NCBI GenBank assembly: GCA_937901455.1
Contig: CALDIA010000184.1
Span: forward strand, 1-7,436
Reading direction: 5' to 3'
Length of the DNA stretch: 7,436 nucleotides
Origin: an uncultured Bacteroidales bacterium
Lineage (GTDB): Bacteria > Bacteroidota > Bacteroidia > Bacteroidales > WCHB1-69
Shown: piece by piece, positions 1 through 6,293 of the stretch
How the letters are laid out: each line of letters starts with the position of its first letter
How positions within the stretch are numbered: the first letter of the stretch is position 1
Notes under the pieces: generated by a model
Databases searched by the model: none
Told to the model about the DNA's origin: nothing
What the model saw: only the letters and a program-made list of their open reading frames with translations
Program-made: the position numbers and the translations under genes

Positions 1-1
1 C

Positions 2-211
2 GCAGCAGCAGCCACAGGAGTAACCCTTCTTTGCACCACCGACAAGGGCAAAGAGTTGTACAACAAAGTTTCCAACAAACTGACCAAGGAAGAAATCGAC
101 AAGTTGATCGAGAAGTTGAAGAAACGTCGTGATGAGGCGCCCAGCGAGGAAGACGAGTACATTGACTCCATCATCAACGAGGTAGTGGAAGACGATGAAT
201 CTGTCGAATAA
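2..211 (+). CDS. YtxH-like small envelope protein, C-terminal part (5' end outside window)
   Basis: The frame is open from base 2 to a TAA at 209-211, giving 69 residues and no visible start. It begins with an Ala/Gly-rich, hydrophobic end (AAAATGVTLL) followed by TTDKGKELY. This resembles the YtxH-family pattern in which a glycine-rich membrane helix ends in a 'FAP..GKE.R'-like motif. The rest is a charged amphipathic helix (about residues 17-45, rich in Lys and Glu) and a very acidic tail. By family knowledge such proteins are short, anchored by one N-terminal helix, and linked loosely to stress or envelope maintenance; no biochemical role is established. The stop codon shares its last A with the next start (TAATG), so the two are probably translationally coupled. 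A DUF883/YqjD-like protein is a possible alternative label, because the architecture is similar. The family call is moderate since the N-terminus is missing. Confidence 0.6.
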   Translation, partial: AAAATGVTLLCTTDKGKELYNKVSNKLTKEEIDKLIEKLKKRRDEAPSEEDEYIDSIINEVVEDDESVE

Positions 212-684
212 TGGACTTACTGCACAGACTCTTTCAGAAATCCCCGCGCAACGAGAAGACGGCCCAGGACGTAAAAGCCTACTTGTCGCAGCACTATGAT
301 TTGCTCAAGTTGGAATTCTTGGAGAAGTCAACGCAATTGTTGTCAGTCATATTGTCACTATTAATAGTAGTAGTATGTGCCTTGGTTGTGGTGATTTACT
401 TGTCGTCAGCCTTTGTCAGCTGGCTCACAATTGCCTTGAATGCGGGATGGGCGTACACCATCGTGTGTGCCATCTTTGTCATCCTCATGGTAGTGGTGTT
501 CTGCTTCAAGGACACTTTGTTTGTGAAACCGCTCATCCGCAAATTCAGCCGCATATTATTCCCGCCTACCAAGGAAGATGAGATTGCGGAAATCTTGGAA
601 GAGCAGAAGAAGGCAGACGAGTCTGGGGTGGAAAGCAGCCAAGTGACCTCAGCAGAGGAAGGAGGTGTATATGAGCAAGTCTAA
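211..684 (+). CDS. Phage holin family protein (Phage_holin_3_6 / YqjE-like), two-helix membrane protein
   Basis: This encodes 157 residues. An N-terminal amphipathic region (1-40) contains the stretch AYLSQHYDLLKLEFLEKSTQ, which resembles the start of Phage_holin_3_6 (YqjE/Holin-X) proteins. Two strongly hydrophobic segments follow at about 43-68 and 78-98, forming a helical hairpin. A basic patch (about 100-115, KPLIRKFSR) and an acidic, low-complexity tail (120-157) complete it. Despite the family name there is no phage context here; chromosomal members are ordinary inner-membrane proteins of unknown function, often beside YtxH or DUF883 genes. The ATG lies in the TAATG overlap with the preceding stop, which supports this start and operon membership. 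The tail overlaps the next gene by 14 nt. The topology is clear, the family call likely, and the function unknown. Confidence 0.75.
   Translation: MDLLHRLFQKSPRNEKTAQDVKAYLSQHYDLLKLEFLEKSTQLLSVILSLLIVVVCALVVVIYLSSAFVSWLTIALNAGWAYTIVCAIFVILMVVVFCFKDTLFVKPLIRKFSRILFPPTKEDEIAEILEEQKKADESGVESSQVTSAEEGGVYEQV
659..666 (+). promoter_or_regulatory. Consensus Shine-Dalgarno for the third cassette gene
   Basis: AAGGAGGT is fully complementary to the canonical 16S rRNA 3' end. It sits 4 nt before the ATG at 671, inside the coding tail of the upstream gene, where it encodes part of E-E-G-G-V. It favours ATG 671 over the in-frame GTG at 665, which would lie within the site itself. A full SD is unusual here because Bacteroidota mostly do not rely on SD pairing. 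It may be chance, arising from the Glu/Gly codons. Confidence 0.55.
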
Positions 685-1024
685 AGTCACTGCCCCCTAC
701 AACAACTTGGAGGAGATTGCGTATCGTAAGCTGCAGCTTCGGGAGCAAATCACGCGTCAGGAGCGCAAGTTGGCGCAGGACATTGATGCGTACCAGGAAG
801 ATATAGAGACTTACAAGAAGCTTTGGTCTGGCATAAAGGGGGTGCGTCAATTTGGGCACAATTTCTCCTCTTCGGGCATCACGCAAGCGGTGCGCACAGT
901 AAGCACACTTCCCCTTGGCAAGCGTGCCAAGAGTGGCGGTAAGTCGCGCTGGTTCACAGCCTTCACCCTCGGTGCCGAGGTGGCGAACTGGATTATTCAG
1001 CGGCGCAGAAAAGGTCGCAAATAG
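671..1024 (+). CDS. Hypothetical basic coiled-coil protein, YqjK-like in shape
   Basis: This encodes 117 residues; I do not recognise a defined family. The start at 671 is preferred over an in-frame GTG at 665 because of the SD at 659-666. Residues about 12-55 form a charged, heptad-like helix (YRKLQLREQITRQERKLAQD and onward), consistent with a coiled coil. A Gly/Ser-rich basic middle follows. A short, weakly hydrophobic segment near the C-terminus (WFTAFTLGAEVANWII) ends in a very basic tail, QRRRKGRK. This looks like a peripheral or tail-anchored membrane protein with positive-inside anchoring. It overlaps the holin-family gene by 14 nt, so it is the last gene of the cassette before a terminator. 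E. coli YqjK, also a short basic protein downstream of yqjE, has a comparable layout as I recall it, but homology is not shown here. It is a real gene by context, with unknown function. Confidence 0.75.
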   Translation: MSKSKVTAPYNNLEEIAYRKLQLREQITRQERKLAQDIDAYQEDIETYKKLWSGIKGVRQFGHNFSSSGITQAVRTVSTLPLGKRAKSGGKSRWFTAFTLGAEVANWIIQRRRKGRK

Positions 1025-1050
1025 ACCGCTCCGCACAAAAAAACAATTCG

Positions 1051-1083
1051 TCCCGGCATGCCTTGTTGCATGTCGGGATTTTT
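1051..1083 (+). terminator. Intrinsic terminator of the three-gene cassette
   Basis: An 11-bp stem pairs TCCCGGCATGC (1051-1061) with GCATGTCGGGA (1068-1078), with one G-U pair and a 6-nt loop, CTTGTT. It is followed directly by five T's (1079-1083), and the sequence stays T-rich to 1092. It lies 27 nt after the last stop codon of the cassette. This is a textbook rho-independent terminator. The rest of the 117-nt gap holds the fbaA promoter and leader. Confidence 0.9.
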
Positions 1084-1093
1084 ATTATTTTTG
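1063..1093 (+). promoter_or_regulatory. Predicted Bacteroidetes-type promoter of fbaA
   Basis: TATTTTTG at 1086-1093 matches the Bacteroidetes -7 element TAnnTTTG exactly. A TTG at 1063-1065 lies 20 nt upstream, near the spacing expected for the -33 element (TTTG consensus). The -33 match is therefore partial (CTTG). Transcription would start around 1098-1101, leaving an A/T-rich leader of about 40 nt before the fbaA ATG at 1142. The promoter overlaps the loop, right arm and T-tract of the upstream terminator. Confidence 0.6.
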
Positions 1094-1141
1094 CAGCCTT
1101 ACAAAAGTGTACATACATAAAAATCATTAAACCCTATAAAA

Positions 1142-2221
1142 ATGGCAGAAAAAATCAGTACAAAGGTTAAACCCGGTGTGGTTTACGGTAAAGACTTACA
1201 AGAAATCTTCAGAATTGCCAAGACTGAGAAGTTTGCTCTTCCTGCAGTGAACGTTGTGGGCACCGACTCCATGAATGCGGTAATGGAGGCGGCGGCGGCG
1301 GTCAACTCTCCCGTCATGATTCAGTTCTCGAACGGTGGCGGTGTCTTCGTTGGCGGCAAGTCGCTGAGCAACGACGGCCAGGCTGCGGCCATCCGCGGAA
1401 CCATCGCGGGAGCCAAGCACGTGCACACTATGGCGGAGGCTTACGGCATCCCCGTAGTGCTCCATACCGACCATGCAGCCAAGAAGCTGCTTCCCTGGAT
1501 TGACGGTCTCTTGGATGCTGGCGAGAAATATTACGCCAAGCACGGCAGACCTCTTTTCAGCTCCCATATGCTCGACCTCTCCGAGGAGCCACTCAAGGAG
1601 AACATCGAGATTTGCAAGCAATATCTCACCCGCATGGCCAAGATAGAGATGACCCTCGAAATCGAGCTCGGCATCACTGGCGGCGAGGAGGATGGTGTGG
1701 ACAACACCGGCATTGACAGTGCCCGCCTCTACACGCAACCTGAGGATGTGGCCTATGCCTACGAAGAGTTGAGTAAGATCAGCCCCAATTTCACCATTGC
1801 CGCCTCCTTTGGCAATGTGCACGGCGTGTATAAACCTGGCAACGTGAAACTGGAGCCCATCATCCTGCACAACTCCCAAGAATACATCCAGAAAAAGTTC
1901 AACACTCAGCCCAATCCCGTGAACTTCGTCTTCCACGGCGGTTCCGGATCCGAGCCCGCCAAAATCAAAGAAGCCATTGACTATGGTGTGGTGAAGATGA
2001 ACATTGACACCGACACCCAGTGGGCCTTCTGGGAGGGTGTAATGAACTATTACAAGAAGAACGAAGCGTACCTGCAGTCACAGATAGGCAATCCCGAGGG
2101 CGACGACAAACCCAACAAGAAGTACTACGACCCGCGAGCTTTCCTGCGCGAAGGCGAGAAGTCTGTGGTGGAGCGCCTGAAGGTGGCCTTCAGCGACCTC
2201 AACTGCCTGGATCGCTACTAA
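1142..2221 (+). CDS. fbaA: Class II fructose-bisphosphate aldolase (FbaA type)
   Basis: This zinc-dependent enzyme reversibly cleaves fructose-1,6-bisphosphate to dihydroxyacetone phosphate and glyceraldehyde-3-phosphate in cytosolic glycolysis and gluconeogenesis. It has 359 residues, the same length as E. coli FbaA as I recall it, and aligns with it throughout. The catalytic Asp and first zinc His are in LHTDH (D110, H111). Other conserved elements are ELGITGGEEDGVDN (about 175-188), the second zinc His in NVHGVYKPGN (H227), the third in FHGGSGS (H265), and the phosphate-binding NIDTDTQW (287-294). The C-terminal NPEGDDKPNKKYYDPR matches the class IIA subgroup, which distinguishes it from the shorter GatY/KbaY and Bacillus-type aldolases. 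The ATG follows an A-rich leader, TATAAAA, without a Shine-Dalgarno, as is usual in this phylum. It has its own predicted promoter and is followed by a strong hairpin, so it may be transcribed alone or with readthrough into the porin gene. All key residues are present, so it should be active. Confidence 0.97.
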   Translation: MAEKISTKVKPGVVYGKDLQEIFRIAKTEKFALPAVNVVGTDSMNAVMEAAAAVNSPVMIQFSNGGGVFVGGKSLSNDGQAAAIRGTIAGAKHVHTMAEAYGIPVVLHTDHAAKKLLPWIDGLLDAGEKYYAKHGRPLFSSHMLDLSEEPLKENIEICKQYLTRMAKIEMTLEIELGITGGEEDGVDNTGIDSARLYTQPEDVAYAYEELSKISPNFTIAASFGNVHGVYKPGNVKLEPIILHNSQEYIQKKFNTQPNPVNFVFHGGSGSEPAKIKEAIDYGVVKMNIDTDTQWAFWEGVMNYYKKNEAYLQSQIGNPEGDDKPNKKYYDPRAFLREGEKSVVERLKVAFSDLNCLDRY

Positions 2222-2237
2222 TCCATAATATTTCCCG

Positions 2238-2284
2238 CATCGCACGGGGTCAGGGCGACCCCGCGCGATGTTCTCTTTATTTTC
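2238..2284 (+). terminator. Strong hairpin after fbaA, probable terminator or attenuator
   Basis: CATCGCACGGGGTC (2238-2251) pairs with GACCCCGCGCGATG (2257-2270): 13 of 14 positions pair, with one A-C mismatch and a 5-nt loop, AGGGC. The T-rich tract TTCTCTTTATTTTC (2271-2284) follows. It starts 16 nt after the fbaA stop, as expected for a terminator. However, the T-tract runs directly into the porin ATG at 2285, and I find no good TAnnTTTG element in the 63-nt gap. Partial readthrough or attenuation is therefore possible. Confidence 0.75.
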
Positions 2285-4201
2285 ATGAGCGCACGATGCA
2301 GAGCACATATTCTCTTAACCATCCTCCTGCTGCTGCCCTTTTGGGTATTGCAGGCCCAAGAGGTGCATCTCAATGGCGACTCTATGGTGCATGACGAGCT
2401 ATCGCCCGACCATCTGCCCGTATTCCATGCCGCTCTGCCCACCATCAACTTCGACATGCTGGAGTACGTTCCCATCGACACGCACATATTCCACACCCCG
2501 CAGTCGAACCCCCTGAGTGAAGTACACAACATATACCAGTCGTTGGGCATCTTCTCCCAAGCCCACAAAAGCATGATCTTCGACTATGATCACGCCATGG
2601 GTTTTTCCATGATCACGCTCCCCTACCCACTCTATTTCCGCGACCAGCGCCATTTGCGTTACTACAATGTAGAGACCTCCTACACCAAGCTCAACTACAC
2701 CTACGGTCTATTCACCGAGAACAGTTTCCAGGCTCTGCACACCCAACGCGTACGCCAAGTCAAGTTCACCTTTGACCTAAATGGTTACAGCAACAGTGGA
2801 TATTTCATCCACCAGGGCACCAACATGTTCACCATGAACCTTTTTGCGCACTACGAGACCAAGAACGGCCGATACGGCATCTTCGGTTCTTATCTTTACA
2901 ACCATGGAAAATATGCCGAGAACGGAGGGTTGTCAGACATCAGCACGTTTGTGGAACAGCCCTCATGGATAGTGCGTCGCCGCACCGATGAGAAGCCGCA
3001 CGAGCTCGGCAGCTTTGCAGTCCTTTTCAGCAACGCCAACACCCTCGTCAACACGCATGACTTTTACATGATGCAATACTTGAACATACAAGGCAAAAAG
3101 AGCGGGTTCTATTACGGAACCCTCTCGCACACTTTCCAGTTCAAGCAGGCCAAGAGCCTCTTCTATGATCATGATTTGAACAACGACTTTTATCGTGACC
3201 AATACTATATCAACACTGACACCACGCGCGACACCATACAGTACTACACCATTGCCAATTCCCTGCAATGGAGCAACTACCGGCCTTTTGACACGCTAAG
3301 CGGCAACAACTACTTCGTCCGGTTAGCCGGGGGCGTGCACCATGAGTTCGTGAATGCCTTCATGCCCTATCATATCGGCAACACCATGTCGCTGTTTGCG
3401 CGCACCCACATCCGACTTTTCAGCGTATGGGACCTGTTCGGTGGCATATCTTACTCCTTTTTCAACTACAACAAAAACGATGCCCATGCCTATGCCCGCG
3501 CCACGTTTGCCATCAATCGGAAAAACAATCACTTCATTGGCTTTGCAGCCGACTTCTACCGAATTTCACCCGACTATTTTTTCAGCTATTACATTGGGAA
3601 CAACAGCCTTTGGTACAATGAATGGCCCAAGCAGGACAATGTCAAATTGAGTGCCTACTGGACCCGCAAAAACTACCGTGTATCGTTCAATTACTATATG
3701 TTGAACCACTACATCTTCATCAACAGCAATTACCAGCCTGAGATGGCACCCAATGCCATCAGTATTATCCAGTTGCAAGGGGAAGCCCCGTTGCGCATCC
3801 ACAACTTCTTCTTAGACGCCAACCTTGTGTTGCAACACGCCACCAAACGTGAGATCACGGTTCCCTTGTTTGCCGGAAAGCTATCGGCCGCCTATTGTTT
3901 CCGCATCTTCAAGAGAAGGCTAAACCTTCAAATTGGCGGAGACCTTATGTTCAACACCACCTATTATGCCGACGGCTACAATCCCTTGTTACACCAGTTC
4001 TTCCACCAGGAGGAGGTCAAAACGGGCAACTTCGTCTATTTTGACCTGCACTTGTCTTTGCGAGTCAAGCGTCTTTCCTTCTTCGTGCGCGGTGGCAACC
4101 TCTTGGCGGGGCTCTACACATACAATTATCTCACCACGCCCAACTACCCCATGATGGGACAGAGTTTCAGGGCAGGCATCAACTGGCGTTTTTATGACTA
4201 G
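2285..4201 (+). CDS. Putative outer-membrane porin (Porin_10 family)
   Basis: This encodes 638 residues with a Sec signal peptide: a basic n-region (MSARCRAH), a hydrophobic core (about 9-22, ILLTILLLLPFWVL) and likely signal peptidase I cleavage near LQA/Q24. From about residue 95 the protein alternates short Tyr/Phe/Asn-rich strands with polar turns (for example YYNVETSYTKLNYTYGLF, FAHYETKNGRYGIFGSYLY), the pattern of a large beta-barrel. The C-terminal stretch (EEVKTGNFVYFDLHLSLRVK, then a glycine-containing strand, YPMMGQSFRAGINWRFYD) matches my recollection of the Bacteroidetes Porin_10 'putative porin' ending. It closes with an aromatic-rich last strand suited to BAM recognition. There is no TonB box or plug domain, so it is not a SusC-type transporter. 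The start is the only in-frame Met before the signal peptide. It is followed after 19 nt by fumC, probably in one transcript. The substrate is unknown; a link to C4-dicarboxylates would be speculation. Confidence 0.85.
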   Translation: MSARCRAHILLTILLLLPFWVLQAQEVHLNGDSMVHDELSPDHLPVFHAALPTINFDMLEYVPIDTHIFHTPQSNPLSEVHNIYQSLGIFSQAHKSMIFDYDHAMGFSMITLPYPLYFRDQRHLRYYNVETSYTKLNYTYGLFTENSFQALHTQRVRQVKFTFDLNGYSNSGYFIHQGTNMFTMNLFAHYETKNGRYGIFGSYLYNHGKYAENGGLSDISTFVEQPSWIVRRRTDEKPHELGSFAVLFSNANTLVNTHDFYMMQYLNIQGKKSGFYYGTLSHTFQFKQAKSLFYDHDLNNDFYRDQYYINTDTTRDTIQYYTIANSLQWSNYRPFDTLSGNNYFVRLAGGVHHEFVNAFMPYHIGNTMSLFARTHIRLFSVWDLFGGISYSFFNYNKNDAHAYARATFAINRKNNHFIGFAADFYRISPDYFFSYYIGNNSLWYNEWPKQDNVKLSAYWTRKNYRVSFNYYMLNHYIFINSNYQPEMAPNAISIIQLQGEAPLRIHNFFLDANLVLQHATKREITVPLFAGKLSAAYCFRIFKRRLNLQIGGDLMFNTTYYADGYNPLLHQFFHQEEVKTGNFVYFDLHLSLRVKRLSFFVRGGNLLAGLYTYNYLTTPNYPMMGQSFRAGINWRFYD

Positions 4202-4220
4202 AAGATTAAAAATTAACACT

Positions 4221-5591
4221 ATGGAATATCGTATAGAAAGAGACACTTTAGGAGAAATGCGCGTAGAGAGCGACAAGTTATGGGGTGCGCAAACACAGCG
4301 GGCCATGGAGAACTTTGTGATTGGCAAGAAGAAAATGCCAATAGAGATCATCTATGGTATCGTGACGGCCAAAAAGGCAGCGGCACTGGCCAACTGCGAA
4401 GCTGGCGTGTTGCCTCAGGACAAACGCGACCTGATAGTGCAGGCCTGCGACGAGATCTTGTCGGGCCTCTGGGACGACCAGTTTCCCTTGCACATCTGGC
4501 AGACCGGCTCGGGCACTCAAACCAACATGAATGTCAACGAGGTGATTGCCCATTTGGGGCATCTGCGTCACGGGGGTAAGCTGGATGACGAGAAGCTTTA
4601 CCTCTCTCCGAACGACGATGTCAACAAGTCGCAGTCAACCAACGACATCTTCCCCACAGGTATTCGCATAGCAGCCACCAAGGTCATTTTAGAAAAGACC
4701 ATCCCGGCCATAGAGCGGATGATGGAGACCTACCGTACCAAGGTGGCAGAATATGCGAGTATCAAGAAAATTGGCCGCACCCATCTGATGGATGCCACCC
4801 CACTGACCTTAGGGCAGGAGCTTTCGGGGCATCTTTCGCAGTTAGAGCATGGTTTGGAGACTATTCGCATGGCAATGAAGCATCTGATGGAGCTGCCCAT
4901 CGGGGGCACGGCCGTGGGCGATGGTTTGAACACTCCAGAGGGCTACGACAAGCGTGCCTTGGAAATCATCAACGAGCTGACGGGGCTCACATTCACCAAC
5001 ACGCCCAACAAGTTTGAGGCGATGGCCACCCACGACTCCATGGCTGAGATGTCGGGGGCCTTCAAGCGCTTGGCGGTATCACTAATGAAGATTGCCAACG
5101 ACTTCCGTCTGCTCAATTCAGGTCCGCGCTGTGGGTTTGGCGAGATTATACTGCCTGCCAACGAGCCAGGCTCCTCCATCATGCCTGGCAAGGTAAATCC
5201 CACCCAGTGCGAGGCACTATCGCAAGTGTGCTGTCAAGTGATTGGCAACGACGTGGCCATCACCACAGGAGCCATGCAAGGCCATCTACAGCTCAACGTC
5301 TTCATGCCGCTCATTGGCCGCAACCTGCTGCAGTCGGCACGGCTGCTCGCCGATGTCATCAACTCCTTCAACGACCACTGTCTCAAAGGCATCGAACCCA
5401 ACCTCAACCGCATCCAGATGCATCTGAGCAACTCCCTGATGCTGGTTACCAAGTTGAGTCCCCACATCGGATACTACAATGCCGCCAAGATTGCCCAGCA
5501 CGCACATGCCAACGGGATCACGCTCAGAGAGTCGGCACTGGCCCTACAGCTTGTATCCGAAACCGACTTTGACAAATGGATGAAATTATAA
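4221..5591 (+). CDS. fumC: Class II fumarate hydratase (fumarase C)
   Basis: This iron-sulfur-independent, homotetrameric enzyme interconverts malate and fumarate. In fermenting Bacteroidales this would feed fumarate reductase and succinate production. It has 456 residues with conserved blocks WGAQTQR (21-27), IWQTGSGTQTNMNVNEV (92-108), NDDVNKSQSTND (131-142), KIGRTHLMDATP (183-194) and the signature GSSIMPGKVNP (317-327). Numbering coincides with E. coli FumC: catalytic H188 and S318 are both present. Two oddities: the site-B His129 of E. coli is Ser here (SPND), and the chain ends at DKWMKL, without the usual RPE.M-like tail. I chose the ATG at 4221 because MEYRIERDTLG aligns with family N-termini and follows an A-rich leader. 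An in-frame ATG at 4194, inside the porin gene, would add nine residues (MTRRLKINT) not typical of the family. PrsW follows after 18 nt. Confidence 0.96.
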   Translation: MEYRIERDTLGEMRVESDKLWGAQTQRAMENFVIGKKKMPIEIIYGIVTAKKAAALANCEAGVLPQDKRDLIVQACDEILSGLWDDQFPLHIWQTGSGTQTNMNVNEVIAHLGHLRHGGKLDDEKLYLSPNDDVNKSQSTNDIFPTGIRIAATKVILEKTIPAIERMMETYRTKVAEYASIKKIGRTHLMDATPLTLGQELSGHLSQLEHGLETIRMAMKHLMELPIGGTAVGDGLNTPEGYDKRALEIINELTGLTFTNTPNKFEAMATHDSMAEMSGAFKRLAVSLMKIANDFRLLNSGPRCGFGEIILPANEPGSSIMPGKVNPTQCEALSQVCCQVIGNDVAITTGAMQGHLQLNVFMPLIGRNLLQSARLLADVINSFNDHCLKGIEPNLNRIQMHLSNSLMLVTKLSPHIGYYNAAKIAQHAHANGITLRESALALQLVSETDFDKWMKL

Positions 5592-5609
5592 TCCCTTAAC
5601 ACACGCTCT

Positions 5610-6290
5610 ATGTACATCATACTCATTGCATCGCTTCTGCCAGTCTTTCTGCTTATCATCTACGTATATGCCAATGACAGATATCAGAAAGAGCCTTTCA
5701 CCATGATTTTGAAAGCACTCTTCGCAGGGGCACTTGCGGGCATTTTAGATGTCATCCTGCTGACTGTCACCGGCCTGTCAGGAATCAAATTCTATGATCC
5801 TTTAGTCAACTCCGCCTATACGGCATTCGGTTTGGCGGGATTGCCGGAGGAGTTGTGTAAGTTCTTCATGCTATACCTTTTCATCTGGAAGAGCAAATAT
5901 TTTGACGAATACTATGACGGTGTAGAGTACGGAGCCTGCATAGGGTTGGGCTTCGCGGGGTTGGAGAACATCAGCTATGTGATGCAATACGGTCTGCAGG
6001 TAGCCATACCGCGGGCTTTGTTCGCTGTGCCCGCACACTTCTTCTTCGGCATCATCATGGGCTACTTCTTTGCATTTGCCAAATTCAGGCCCTGGCATCG
6101 CAAACGCTATCTGCTCATAGCCATTTTTCTCCCTGCCGTACTACACGGCATCTATGACTTCCTGCTGATGTACAATGCTGTATTGGAAAACCAGACGACA
6201 GCCTATATCATCTATGGCGCCTGGTTTGTATTCTTCTTCCTCATCTTCAGATTTGCCAAAGGAAAGCTGAAGAAATTAGTAGGCAAATAG
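5610..6290 (+). CDS. PrsW-family glutamic-type intramembrane protease
   Basis: This encodes 226 residues of a polytopic membrane protein with about seven hydrophobic segments (roughly 3-20, 33-55, 70-92, 106-127, 137-158, 166-188, 197-214). The family's motifs appear in order: GLPEELCKFF with the Glu pair E80/E81 and K84; YYDGVEYGACIGLGFAGLEN (101-120) with D103, E119 and N120; H143 in AHFFFG; and HGIYDF with H179 and D183. In Bacillus subtilis, PrsW cleaves the anti-sigma factor RsiW at the membrane. The motifs are complete, so this protein is probably catalytic, but no anti-sigma factor lies in the window and the target is unknown. Other members (CAAX-protease-like, bacteriocin self-immunity) also share such motifs. 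It begins 18 nt after fumC and is likely the last gene of the porin-fumC transcript. It ends 3 nt before the convergent uvrA stop. No gene symbol is given because one-to-one orthology with prsW is unproven. Confidence 0.88.
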   Translation: MYIILIASLLPVFLLIIYVYANDRYQKEPFTMILKALFAGALAGILDVILLTVTGLSGIKFYDPLVNSAYTAFGLAGLPEELCKFFMLYLFIWKSKYFDEYYDGVEYGACIGLGFAGLENISYVMQYGLQVAIPRALFAVPAHFFFGIIMGYFFAFAKFRPWHRKRYLLIAIFLPAVLHGIYDFLLMYNAVLENQTTAYIIYGAWFVFFFLIFRFAKGKLKKLVGK

Positions 6291-6293
6291 CCA

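Noticed and set aside
665..670. GTG start two codons upstream of ATG 671
   Set aside because: The GTG overlaps the Shine-Dalgarno itself and could not be used with it.
211..684. Prophage remnant, suggested by the 'phage holin family' name
   Set aside because: No lysin, tail, integrase or attachment site is nearby. Chromosomal Phage_holin_3_6/YqjE proteins are ordinary membrane proteins.
566..1036. A 156-codon minus-strand frame across the holin/third-gene junction and into the terminator region
   Set aside because: It opposes two overlapping, well-supported plus-strand genes and has no family-like features.
1196..1936. A 246-codon open frame on the minus strand, antisense to fbaA
   Set aside because: The sense strand encodes a full-length, highly conserved aldolase. 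The antisense translation shows no recognisable domain and is explained by codon bias in a highly expressed gene.
2238..2270. Riboswitch or small RNA in the fbaA-porin gap
   Set aside because: Only a single hairpin with a T-rich tail is present; there is no multi-helix aptamer-like structure in 63 nt.
4194..4220. An upstream in-frame ATG giving fumC nine extra residues and an overlap with the porin gene
   Set aside because: The added MTRRLKINT is not family-like, the start at 4221 aligns with known FumC N-termini, and it has an A-rich leader typical of this phylum.
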